This document shows, in pieces, positions 6,762-12,721 of a stretch of DNA of 12,721 bases. Source of the DNA: DATAEK01 sp036258055 (lineage in GTDB: Bacteria > Acidobacteriota > Vicinamibacteria > Vicinamibacterales > 2-12-FULL-66-21). The DNA is taken from assembly GCA_036258055.1 (NCBI GenBank), contig DATAEK010000290.1:1-12721 (forward strand). Direction: 5' to 3'. The stretch's first letter is position 1. Every line of letters begins with the position of its first letter. Position numbers and translations under genes: made by a program. The notes under the pieces were generated by a model. The model was not told the DNA's origin. It saw nothing but the letters and a program-made list of their open reading frames with translations, and ran no database searches.

Positions 6762-8711
6762 ATGAGTGGCGCCCATCGCGCGCTTGCGCTCGCGTCCATT
6801 TCCCTGCTCTGCGCGACCGGCGTGCCACGCGCTCAACAAGCGGCCTCGCAGCAGCGTCCTTCGTTCAAGAGCGGTGTCGAGCTCGTCACGGTGGACTTCT
6901 CAGTCGTCGACTCGAAGGGCCAGGCCGTACCGGATCTCAGGGCCGACGAAGTCGTGCTCAAGATCGATGGTCAACCACGCACGATCAGCTCGTTGACATT
7001 CCTCGGCGACAACACCGGCGACACCGTCTCGTCGTCTGAATCAACAAGAGGTTCCACATCAGGGCCCGCTGTCTCCGACGTCAGCTCAAATCTTCAGGTG
7101 GCTGACGGACGTCTCGTCGTGCTCGTGGTTGACGTCGGCCACATTCATGCCGGGGGAACGTTCGTCATGAAGCGAGCGGTGGCCGCCCTCCTCGAGCGGC
7201 TGAGACCCTCCGATCTGATTGCGCTCGTCACGATTCCTCAGGGGCCCTCGGTCGAGTTCACGTCGGAACACGCACGCATCGACGCGACCATCGGCAAGCT
7301 TACTGGCAACTACGATCCCAAAGTCGGCTCCTACAACATCGCCGTGATGGAAGCCTATGCCATCGAGAACGGTGACACCGGTACGCTCCGAGCGGTGATC
7401 AGTCGCGAGTGCGCCGGCGACGAGTCGTGCGGCGAGCAGGTCGAACGCGAAGCGCGGCAGCTGGCCAGCTACGCGCGACGAGGCAACGAGGTCCTTTTTC
7501 AAAGCCTTCGTAACCTGTTGACCGCGCTGCGAACGGTGGATGCGCCGAAAACTATGCTGCTCGTCTCGGAGGGATTCGTGATGAACGAGGAACAGCAGCG
7601 GCTTTCGGACATCGGGACGCTCGCTGCCCGTGCGCGCGCCAGCATCTACGCGCTGCGGCTCGACGTGGCTGCGTTCGATGCGTCCGAACGCGTGCCCGTG
7701 CGATCGGTGGACGTGTCAGCCCAGAAGAGCGGTGTGGATGATCTGGCCGGAGCGACGGGCGGGGTCAGCCTCGCCGTCGTGGGATCCGGGACGTCCGTTT
7801 TCTCGCGCGTGGCAACGGAGATCGGCAGCAAGTACGCGGCCGCGTTCGAACCCTCTGCACGTGATCGCGACGGACGGGCGCATCGGATCAGCGTTCAGGT
7901 CAAGCGGCCGCGGATGGCCGTTCGCGCGGGGCGAGAATTCCGCCTGGACGCGGCTTCGACTGGTCCACCCGCCCCCTCTTCGGTCGCCGAAGTCCTGCGC
8001 ATGCTGCTTCCACCACGCACCCTGCCCATGCGCGTCTCGACCTATCTGATGGCCGACGTGGATCCGGGCAAGATTCGCCTGCTGGTGACGGCAGACGTAG
8101 GGACGGACGCGAAGAACAGCGCCGAGCTGCCGGTCGGATACCTGCTCCAGGATCACAACGGCGCCACCATCGCGAGTCGCATTGGCACCTCAACGCTTCC
8201 GCTGCGCCGCGAATCGACGGCACGGGCCTATCAAATGACGCTCTCCGTCTCGCCGGGCGACTACGTGTTCCGGCTGGCGGCGCTCGACGAACAGGGCCGC
8301 GCCGGCCGCGTCGATCATCCGCTGTCCGCCAGCCTGACGGCGCTCGACGATGTCGCGATAGCGGATGTCATCGTGAGTGACGCGAGCCGCCCGAACGATG
8401 CCGTGCTTCCGGTACGGACGATTGTCAGGAGCGGCAGCGTCGAATGCACCGCGGACGTGATCGTCAACGCGCCTCGCCAGCCGCGCGACGTGGCGGTGAC
8501 GTTCGAGATTGCCGCGACGCCGTCGGGTCCAGCCCTCGCCTCCGGGAAGACGGCCGTGAAAACCTTCAACGAGTACGGCCGGGCGACCGCAAGCGCCACG
8601 CTGCGGCTGCCGGATGTGACGCCGGGCCTCTACGTTGCGCGCGCGGTGTTGGCCGCAGGCGATCGACGCGCCGAAGGGCGGCCGAGACTATTCGAGGTCG
8701 TGGCGCGTTGA
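6762..8711 (+). CDS. Exported VWA-domain protein of the acidobacterial VWFA-related type
   Basis: 649 residues. An N-terminal signal peptide ends near the Ala-Gln run at residues 24-27. Residues about 38-82 form the beta-rich lead-in seen in acidobacterial VWFA-related proteins, with V-x-V-D-F-x-V-x-D-x-x-G followed by DLRADEVVLKIDG. The VWA-like domain runs about 117-365. It starts with the hydrophobic strand RLVVLVVDVGH, where the MIDAS Asp (D124) is kept but the DxSxS serines are not, has MLLVSEGF at 265-272, and ends near the LAGATGG segment (about 328-334). An insert at about 185-245 contains two cysteines (217, 223) that could form a disulfide. The C-terminal 250 residues look like beta-sandwich modules with YxFRLAALDEQGR- and LYVARAVL-type strands. 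A periplasmic or surface binding role is inferred; the ligand is unknown. The gene has no strong ribosome binding site. Confidence 0.9.
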   Translation: MSGAHRALALASISLLCATGVPRAQQAASQQRPSFKSGVELVTVDFSVVDSKGQAVPDLRADEVVLKIDGQPRTISSLTFLGDNTGDTVSSSESTRGSTSGPAVSDVSSNLQVADGRLVVLVVDVGHIHAGGTFVMKRAVAALLERLRPSDLIALVTIPQGPSVEFTSEHARIDATIGKLTGNYDPKVGSYNIAVMEAYAIENGDTGTLRAVISRECAGDESCGEQVEREARQLASYARRGNEVLFQSLRNLLTALRTVDAPKTMLLVSEGFVMNEEQQRLSDIGTLAARARASIYALRLDVAAFDASERVPVRSVDVSAQKSGVDDLAGATGGVSLAVVGSGTSVFSRVATEIGSKYAAAFEPSARDRDGRAHRISVQVKRPRMAVRAGREFRLDAASTGPPAPSSVAEVLRMLLPPRTLPMRVSTYLMADVDPGKIRLLVTADVGTDAKNSAELPVGYLLQDHNGATIASRIGTSTLPLRRESTARAYQMTLSVSPGDYVFRLAALDEQGRAGRVDHPLSASLTALDDVAIADVIVSDASRPNDAVLPVRTIVRSGSVECTADVIVNAPRQPRDVAVTFEIAATPSGPALASGKTAVKTFNEYGRATASATLRLPDVTPGLYVARAVLAAGDRRAEGRPRLFEVVAR

Positions 8712-8757
8712 ACGCCCTCACCGGTTCCTCCCGCCCTTTCGGCCCGGGCCGGCCTGA

Positions 8758-8763
8758 TAGGAT
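8758..8763 (+). promoter_or_regulatory. Possible -10 element ahead of the antiporter gene
   Basis: TAGGAT ends 6 bases before the GTG start at 8770, so a start site 7 bases downstream would coincide with the GTG itself. The same bases include AGGA, which can equally act as a Shine-Dalgarno sequence with 7-base spacing, so the two readings compete. No -35 match is present. Confidence 0.25.
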
Positions 8764-8769
8764 TCACCC

Positions 8770-9867
8770 GTGACCTCAGTCCTGAATCAGATCGGCCGCG
8801 AGCTGCGAACGAGCTGGCTGAATCTCCTCCTCGTTGCGGTTCCTCTCTGCTGGTGGCTTCGAGTGCAGGACCCCGGGTCGATGTGGGTTTTCCTGGCGGC
8901 GGCGATCTCGCTCGTGCCGGCGGCGGGGCTGATCGGATCGGCGACCGAACATCTCGCACGCCGGTCCGGACCGACGCTCGGGGGCTTCCTCAACGCGACT
9001 TTCGGAAACGCGGCCGAGCTCATCATCGCGACTGCTGCACTCCGCGCTCAGCACACCGCCGTCGTCAAGGCCTCGATCACCGGCAGCATCATCGGCAATC
9101 TGCTGCTCGTATTCGGGTTCTCCTGTTTCGCCGGCGGACTGCGGCACGGCCCGCAGAAGTTCAACCGGACGTCCGCCGGCACGGCGACCGTCATGCTGTT
9201 TCTCGCGACCGTCGCGCTGGTGATGCCGGCGGTCGTGGATCGCGTGAGCTTCGGCTCGCTTCAGGCGCAGCCTGAGATCATCGATCGATTGAGCTTCTGG
9301 ACCTCGCTGGTCCTGCTTGGCGTGTACGCGGCCGGGCTGATTTTCACGTTCCGCACGAGTCGCGATCCGCTCCGCGGTGTGCCGGCGCACACCCACGGGC
9401 GAGACATGACGACGCGGGCGGCGCTGATACTGCTCGCGGCCGGTACCGCCCTGACGACGATTCAAGCCGAGATCCTCGTCGTGGCACTCGCGCCCGCGCT
9501 CAAACAGATGGGGATGTCAGAACTCTTCGCCGGCGTGATCATCGTGGCCCTCGTCGGCAACGCGGCTGAACATTACAGCGCGGTCAGTGCGGCCCTCCGC
9601 AACGAGATGACGCTGGCGCTCGAGATCTCCATCGGCAGCAGCGCGCAGATTGCGCTCATGGTTGCTCCCGTGCTGGTGCTGATGTCGTATGTGTTCGGGC
9701 CGCCGATGTCGCTCGTGTTCAACGCGTTCGAGATCACGGCGATCTGCCTCTCGACGCTGGCCGTGGCATTCGTCGCCATGGACGGCGAAAGCAATTGGCT
9801 GGAGGGGCTGCAGTTGCTCGGCGTTTACGTCATCCTGGGACTCGCGTTCTTCCTCATTCCCGGCTGA
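8770..9867 (+). CDS. cax: Calcium/proton antiporter of the CaCA superfamily (CAX type)
   Basis: 365 residues of mostly membrane-spanning sequence, about 11 hydrophobic segments. Two inverted alpha repeats define the family: GGFLNATFGNAAELIIA at 71-87 and VALVGNAAEHYSA at 259-271. The key glutamates are E83 and E267, and the following segments are rich in G/S (SITGSIIGNLLL at 102-113; EISIGSSAQIAL at 285-296). The protein exchanges cytosolic Ca2+ or another divalent cation for protons across the inner membrane. The acidic loop between the two halves is replaced by a short His-containing, mildly charged stretch (about 196-212). Length is usual for bacterial members. GTG start with AGGA seven bases upstream. 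It lies 58 bp downstream of the VWA gene on the same strand; a GC-rich palindrome (GGCCCGGGCC) is in the gap but has no T tract, so cotranscription is possible. Confidence 0.95.
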   Translation: MTSVLNQIGRELRTSWLNLLLVAVPLCWWLRVQDPGSMWVFLAAAISLVPAAGLIGSATEHLARRSGPTLGGFLNATFGNAAELIIATAALRAQHTAVVKASITGSIIGNLLLVFGFSCFAGGLRHGPQKFNRTSAGTATVMLFLATVALVMPAVVDRVSFGSLQAQPEIIDRLSFWTSLVLLGVYAAGLIFTFRTSRDPLRGVPAHTHGRDMTTRAALILLAAGTALTTIQAEILVVALAPALKQMGMSELFAGVIIVALVGNAAEHYSAVSAALRNEMTLALEISIGSSAQIALMVAPVLVLMSYVFGPPMSLVFNAFEITAICLSTLAVAFVAMDGESNWLEGLQLLGVYVILGLAFFLIPG

Positions 9868-10045
9868 CGTGGGTTGAACCGGCGACGTCAGTTGGCATCC
9901 GTCACACGCGATTCAATACGTTCGCACTCCTGCCCCAACCGTTCGGTGCACAGCCTCAGCCGCATCGCGTAATTCCTTCACGCACTCGCTGCGCTCATCC
10001 GTAGACGTCGTCATGTTTAGAGAGACTTAGGAGCCGCGTGGATCG
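9868..10045. other. Intergenic upstream region of the sigma-54 promoter
   Basis: No plausible gene, RNA or terminator was seen between the antiporter stop and the sigma-54 promoter. This is where enhancer sites for an RpoN-dependent activator would be expected, but no clear inverted or repeated site stands out by eye. Confidence 0.4.
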
Positions 10046-10061
10046 TGGCACCGTGCTTGCT
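10046..10061 (+). promoter_or_regulatory. Sigma-54 (RpoN) promoter
   Basis: TGGCAC at 10046-10051, five bases, then TTGCT at 10057-10061. The invariant GG (10047-10048) and GC (10059-10060) are separated by exactly 10 bases, matching the -24/-12 consensus. The predicted start site is near 10072, leaving about 43 bases of leader before the ATG at 10115, including its GGAGGA ribosome binding site. Such promoters need an AAA+ enhancer-binding activator, none of which is encoded in the window; no repeated upstream activator site was evident in 9868-10045. Confidence 0.72.
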
Positions 10062-10114
10062 CGATTGGCAGTCGGGAGGCTCGAAAACGCCAATTGCCTG
10101 GGAGGAACATCACG

Positions 10115-11476
10115 ATGAAATGTTGGACAACTCACTGGACGACAGCGATTGCAGCAGCAGCGCTCTTCGCCCTTCCGACTAGCGCGAGGGCGCAGGCAAC
10201 CGCGACACCGCAGACGCCTGCGAGCGCGGTCGCGCAACAGGCGCAGCAACCAGCGACACCGGACGATCATCTCCGGCAGGCTGAATCTGCCTTGAATAGC
10301 ATTTCACCGACGGCGGTGACGGGTAAGGCCAAAACCCGCATCGCGGAGCTGAAACAACATTTGAACGCGCTCGAGAGTGCGAGTGCGAGCGGCGCAGCGA
10401 ATCCCGGTACGAAGGGCGGCGACGAAAAGTGGTCCTCGGAAGTCGCGGCGATGGATCGCATCCTGACGGATCTGCTCGGGCCCGATTCGACGACCGGAGC
10501 AAGTGGAACGCCCGGCGCGACGGGCACAACGGGTTCGACGGACGCTGTCACGATTGACGCCGAGACGCGCGGAAAACTGACCGAGGTGCGCAGGCAGCTC
10601 ACCGCATTCGCGGCGTCGAAGAGCGGCACCGCCCCGTCCGACGCAGCGGCGTCACCTGACGCGGCGGCAACAGCTGCAGCGGCAGCAACCGCGATGGAGC
10701 CGACGTCGGCAGCGACGCAGCCGCAACGAACGCCGGCGGCGCAGCCTTCGTCTTCGACAACGGCGTCAGAACCGGCAGCCCAGGCCCCGCAGCAAGCGGC
10801 CACGCAGCCGAGTCAGGCCGCGCAGCCGAGTCAGGACGAGGCCCGTCGCCACCTGACGATGGCGCGGGATTCGCTGAGCCAGTTGACACAGCTGCCGGCG
10901 GCGTCACAGCTCGCGGGCGAGACGCGGGCGCAGGTGTCGCAGCTGATCACCAACTTCAACGAACTCATCACGACAAGCACGGAATGGAAAGCGTCGTATT
11001 CGAAGGTCGATGCGAATCTGACCGCCCTGCTGGGAGCGCCGGCGGGCGATGAACCTCCTCCAGCCGCAGCGGCGCCGACTGGGACGCCGGGTGCGGTAGG
11101 CACGTCAGGCGCCACGACGCTCGATCCAGCGATTCGCGCGAAGCTGATCGAGTTCCGCGCTCACCTGAAGGACTTCGAGAAGGCGGCTGGCGGCGCCTCT
11201 GCGGCTGCGGCCGCGAACGCGCCCTCGCCGACTACCGCAGCGCCTTCGCCGGGTCCCGCAGCGGCTTCGGCGGCAACCGCGGCAACGGCTGCACCCGAAC
11301 CGGCTGCGGCATCGTCCGATCAGGCATCGTCAGAAGACGCGGCACGCCACATTCAGGCGATCGAGACCATCCTGAGCAGCAGCCCGGCTGATGCGCCGCT
11401 CACGCTGGACAAGACGCAGGTGGAACAGCTTCGGCTCCACCTCACGCTGCTCAAGAAGATCGTCGACAAGAAGTAA
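10115..11476 (+). CDS. Exported Ala/Pro/Thr-rich protein built from repeated helical modules
   Basis: 453 residues from ATG 10115, chosen because GGAGGA ends eight bases upstream; a TTG at 10094 would add seven residues. A Sec signal peptide ends near ARAQA (about 24-28). The mature protein has two long modules and a short third one. Module 1 (about 50-167) and module 2 (about 241-356) each contain an opening helix, a helix ending LLG, a Gly/Thr-rich GTPGA linker, and a helix with R-x-KL-x-E-x-R-x2-L-x2-F. Module 3 (about 407-451) keeps only an opening RHI-type helix and a final LRLHL helix. The modules are joined by Ala/Pro/Ser/Thr/Gln-rich linkers (about 170-240 and 360-405). There are no catalytic motifs and only one cysteine, inside the signal peptide. 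A structural or envelope-associated role is possible. The gene sits between a sigma-54 promoter and an intrinsic terminator, so it is probably monocistronic and conditionally expressed. Confidence 0.83.
   Translation: MKCWTTHWTTAIAAAALFALPTSARAQATATPQTPASAVAQQAQQPATPDDHLRQAESALNSISPTAVTGKAKTRIAELKQHLNALESASASGAANPGTKGGDEKWSSEVAAMDRILTDLLGPDSTTGASGTPGATGTTGSTDAVTIDAETRGKLTEVRRQLTAFAASKSGTAPSDAAASPDAAATAAAAATAMEPTSAATQPQRTPAAQPSSSTTASEPAAQAPQQAATQPSQAAQPSQDEARRHLTMARDSLSQLTQLPAASQLAGETRAQVSQLITNFNELITTSTEWKASYSKVDANLTALLGAPAGDEPPPAAAAPTGTPGAVGTSGATTLDPAIRAKLIEFRAHLKDFEKAAGGASAAAAANAPSPTTAAPSPGPAAASAATAATAAPEPAAASSDQASSEDAARHIQAIETILSSSPADAPLTLDKTQVEQLRLHLTLLKKIVDKK
10803..10835. repeat. Short in-gene direct repeat
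   Basis: The 15-base sequence cgcagccgagtcagg occurs at 10803-10817 and 10821-10835, an 18-bp (six-codon) period encoding two QPSQ units in a linker. It points to slippage or duplication as the way the low-complexity linkers grew. Confidence 0.75.
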
Positions 11477-11501
11477 CGAGCCCACGCGGCTGCCAACGAC
11501 A

Positions 11502-11537
11502 AGGGAGCAGAGCCAAGTTCCTGCTCCCTCTTTTTTT
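11502..11537 (+). terminator. Intrinsic terminator of the repeat-module protein gene
   Basis: A 9-bp perfect stem (11502-11510 with 11521-11529) around a 10-base loop is followed by a T-rich tract through 11537. It lies 26 bases past the stop codon. Confidence 0.92.
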
Positions 11538-11633
11538 GCTAGCTCGTCTGCTGCCCGCGCTGTTCGCACGGTGTGACCGGTTTTCGGATACACTTTCAAC
11601 CTCATTTTCGTTCTACTCAGACGAAGGAGGAAT

Positions 11634-11975
11634 ATGAGGAAGACCCTCGCAAGCCTCGCAGCAGTGGCACTGATGAGCTCGGTACCCCTGTTCGCAGCCG
11701 AGATGAAGGGCAAGATCAGCGACGCGATGTGCGGCGCGAAGCACGCCGCGAGTGAGCACGGCGGAACCAACTCCGATCGCGAATGCACCGAGAAGTGTGT
11801 GAAGGAAGGCGCGAAGTACGTCTTCGTGTCTGGCGACAAGGTCTACAAGATCGCCAATCAGGATTTCGCGGGCTTGAAGACGCACGCCGGCCACGAGGTC
11901 CTGCTGACGGGTGATGCGAAGGACGACACGATCACCGTGTCGAAGATCGCAATGCCGCCCGCCGACAAGAAGTAG
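11634..11975 (+). CDS. Small exported Cys/His-containing protein of unknown function
   Basis: 113 residues. A Sec signal peptide (MRK, then hydrophobic to about residue 20) probably cleaves after LFAA (22). The mature domain opens with KGKISDAMCGAKH. It has three cysteines (33, 51, 55) and histidines at 37 and 42, arranged as MC-x3-H-x4-H and C-x3-C, then an alternating strand region (KYVFVSGDKVYKI, EVLLTG, TITVSKI) like a small beta-barrel. Similar short proteins are widespread in Acidobacteriota; DUF5818 is my best guess at a family, but I cannot confirm it. A metal-binding or disulfide role is suggested by the Cys/His cluster. AAGGAGG at 11624-11630 gives a strong ribosome binding site with short spacing. 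A GATACACT -10-like sequence lies at 11587-11594. The gene has its own terminator and appears monocistronic. Confidence 0.87.
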   Translation: MRKTLASLAAVALMSSVPLFAAEMKGKISDAMCGAKHAASEHGGTNSDRECTEKCVKEGAKYVFVSGDKVYKIANQDFAGLKTHAGHEVLLTGDAKDDTITVSKIAMPPADKK

Positions 11976-12001
11976 AACGTCGTCTTCAACGACGCCTCGG
12001 A

Positions 12002-12037
12002 AGGGACAGCCTCCAGACGATGGCTGTCCTTTTTTTT
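12002..12037 (+). terminator. Intrinsic terminator of the small exported protein gene
   Basis: GGACAGCC at 12004-12011 pairs with GGCTGTCC at 12022-12029 (extendable by A-T pairs) around a 10-base loop, followed by a T8 tract at 12030-12037. It starts 27 bases past the stop. Confidence 0.93.
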
Positions 12038-12188
12038 GTCTGCCCTTGTGCGCACCGCACCGACCGTCAGCCGTCGGCCGCCCAGCCGTAGCCAAATGAT
12101 TTGCTGGTATCGACATGGAGGTTGGGACTGGGGCAGAACCGTCGTTCGATAATTCTGCGTGGCGATCTGAAGCGGCTCCGATCGATCC

Positions 12189-12236
12189 TCAACAGGAGTT
12201 CAGGAGAGTACTCAATGACTCCTGATCACCTGTTGA
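12189..12236. repeat. Long imperfect inverted repeat (hairpin)
   Basis: Outer arms TCAACAGG (12189-12196) and CCTGTTGA (12229-12236) and inner arms TCAGGAG (12200-12206) and CTCCTGA (12219-12225) are perfect complements, separated by a 3x3 internal loop with one possible pair. The apical loop is 12 bases. No T tract follows on either strand, so it is not a standard terminator. On the plus strand the inner arm would pair with a GGAG sequence in front of an ATG at 12215; on the minus strand it would form a 3' hairpin in the acyltransferase mRNA. Confidence 0.8.
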
Positions 12237-12280
12237 ACGCACTTGCACCGGATTCAGCAGAAGATCAGAACTGGAAATAG
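12215..12280 (+). CDS. Possible 21-residue small ORF with a covered ribosome binding site
   Basis: ATG at 12215 is preceded by GGAG at 12203-12206 with 8-base spacing, and reads 21 codons to TAG at 12278-12280. The peptide begins MTPDHLLNALAPD and ends QNWK; it is acidic and polar with no signal or membrane segment. Its last 16 bases overlap the 3' end of the acyltransferase gene on the other strand. Its GGAG lies in the stem of the hairpin at 12189-12236. It may be a real small protein, a regulatory leader, the stub of a truncated gene, or chance. Confidence 0.3.
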   Translation: MTPDHLLNALAPDSAEDQNWK

Positions 12281-12721
12281 ATGAAATCGAGCGACGTGCG
12301 GCTGCGCAGGACGAGAATCGCCGCGAACGCAAGACCGCAAGCCGCGCCCTGAAGCGCCAGCTGGGGCCACGGCGAGTGCAGGACGGGTGACGGCAGCCGA
12401 TCGCCGTCCGGCGCGCGATGGAGCTCGACCCAGATGCTCTGGATCCAGAGCGGCAACGAATACACGAGTGCCAGCATGAACAAATAGGTCGCTGCCTGAC
12501 GATCCACGGCAGTACCGCCAAACGGCGACAGCGTCAGGTCGCGGACGATGGCCGTCAGGCTCGTTTCACGAAACAGCAGCCAGCCCAGATTCGTCAACAG
12601 GAACATCCCGAGGACCTGCGGGATTGCGAGCCACGTGCTGACGATGCTCGTCGAGCGTCTGGGCGCCTGCCGCGCCCTCGTCGCGACCAGCAGCAGACCG
12701 TGATACAGGCCCCAGAGCACG
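12265..12721 (-). CDS. MBOAT-family O-acyltransferase, C-terminal part (5' end outside the window)
   Basis: About 152 codons of the C-terminal end are visible, ending in TGA at 12265-12267. The start of the visible part, LWGLYHGLLLV, matches the conserved WGxxHG region of membrane-bound O-acyltransferases such as AlgI and DltB, where the histidine is the presumed catalytic residue. Next come a hydrophobic segment ending LGWLLFRE, which is typical of the AlgI branch, a membrane segment near LFMLALVYSLPLWI, and a last hydrophobic helix before the end DFIYFQF, also common in this branch. These inner-membrane proteins pass acyl groups to exported polysaccharides, usually with an AlgJ/AlgX-like partner. 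That partner is not in the window. Substrate is unknown; no symbol is given because AlgI-like proteins serve many polymers. Confidence 0.9.
   Translation of the reverse strand, partial: VLWGLYHGLLLVATRARQAPRRSTSIVSTWLAIPQVLGMFLLTNLGWLLFRETSLTAIVRDLTLSPFGGTAVDRQAATYLFMLALVYSLPLWIQSIWVELHRAPDGDRLPSPVLHSPWPQLALQGAACGLAFAAILVLRSRTSLDFIYFQF

Noticed and set aside
8738..8757. GC-rich palindrome as a terminator after the VWA gene
   Set aside because: No T tract follows and the repeat is short, so it was not called a terminator.
10267..10803. Ala/Val-rich minus-strand frame that resembles membrane protein
   Set aside because: Its hydrophobicity comes from reading Ala-rich codons of the exported repeat protein in reverse; no start signal.
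1..12721. CRISPR array, rRNA, prophage or toxin-antitoxin system
   Set aside because: No regularly spaced repeats, rRNA motifs, phage structural genes or recognisable toxin-antitoxin pair were seen.

Overview
The window is GC-rich and has almost no coding DNA in its first fifth beyond a transposon end, then a dense run of genes. Three things suggest a soil-type Acidobacteriota, perhaps Vicinamibacteria: an exported protein of the acidobacterial VWFA-related type, several short exported or cysteine-containing proteins of a style common there, and the overall base composition. This is inference from protein style, because no rRNA or other phylogenetic marker is present.

Layout. Positions 1-1104 are the right-hand part of an IS21-family insertion sequence: the tail of istA, a complete istB coupled to it by an ATGA overlap, and two 19-bp terminal repeats. 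The istB frame runs past the inferred element end into flanking DNA. Positions 1105-2089 are a gene-poor scar holding one probable small Tat-exported protein on the minus strand. A conserved-looking four-cysteine protein (2090-2434, plus) and a small secreted protein (2441-2836, minus) then face each other tail to tail, 6 bp apart.

The centre is a two-gene unit. A HEAT-repeat-like protein of about 740 residues (about 3077-5302) overlaps by ATGA an HD-GYP phosphodiesterase-type protein (5299-6696). By eye, their N-terminal domains look related, so this seems to be a paired output and scaffold module built on a shared sensory or docking domain, plausibly acting in cyclic-di-GMP signalling. It is followed by a three-copy 9-bp tandem repeat, an exported VWA-domain protein (6762-8711) and a Ca2+/H+ antiporter (8770-9867). 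The last two genes have TAGnAT hexamers so close to their start codons that leaderless transcription is possible.

The right side holds two exported proteins, each followed by a strong intrinsic terminator. The first (10115-11476) is Ala/Pro/Thr-rich, contains an internal repeat, and lies behind a near-perfect sigma-54 promoter. The second (11634-11975) is a small Cys/His-containing protein. The window ends with the C-terminal part of a membrane-bound O-acyltransferase (MBOAT, AlgI-like) on the minus strand. Just beyond its stop is a hairpin that would cover the ribosome binding site of a possible 21-residue ORF.

The points most worth following up are the HEAT/HD-GYP pair with its shared domain, the sigma-54 promoter driving a repeat-built secreted protein, and the SD-sequestering hairpin.
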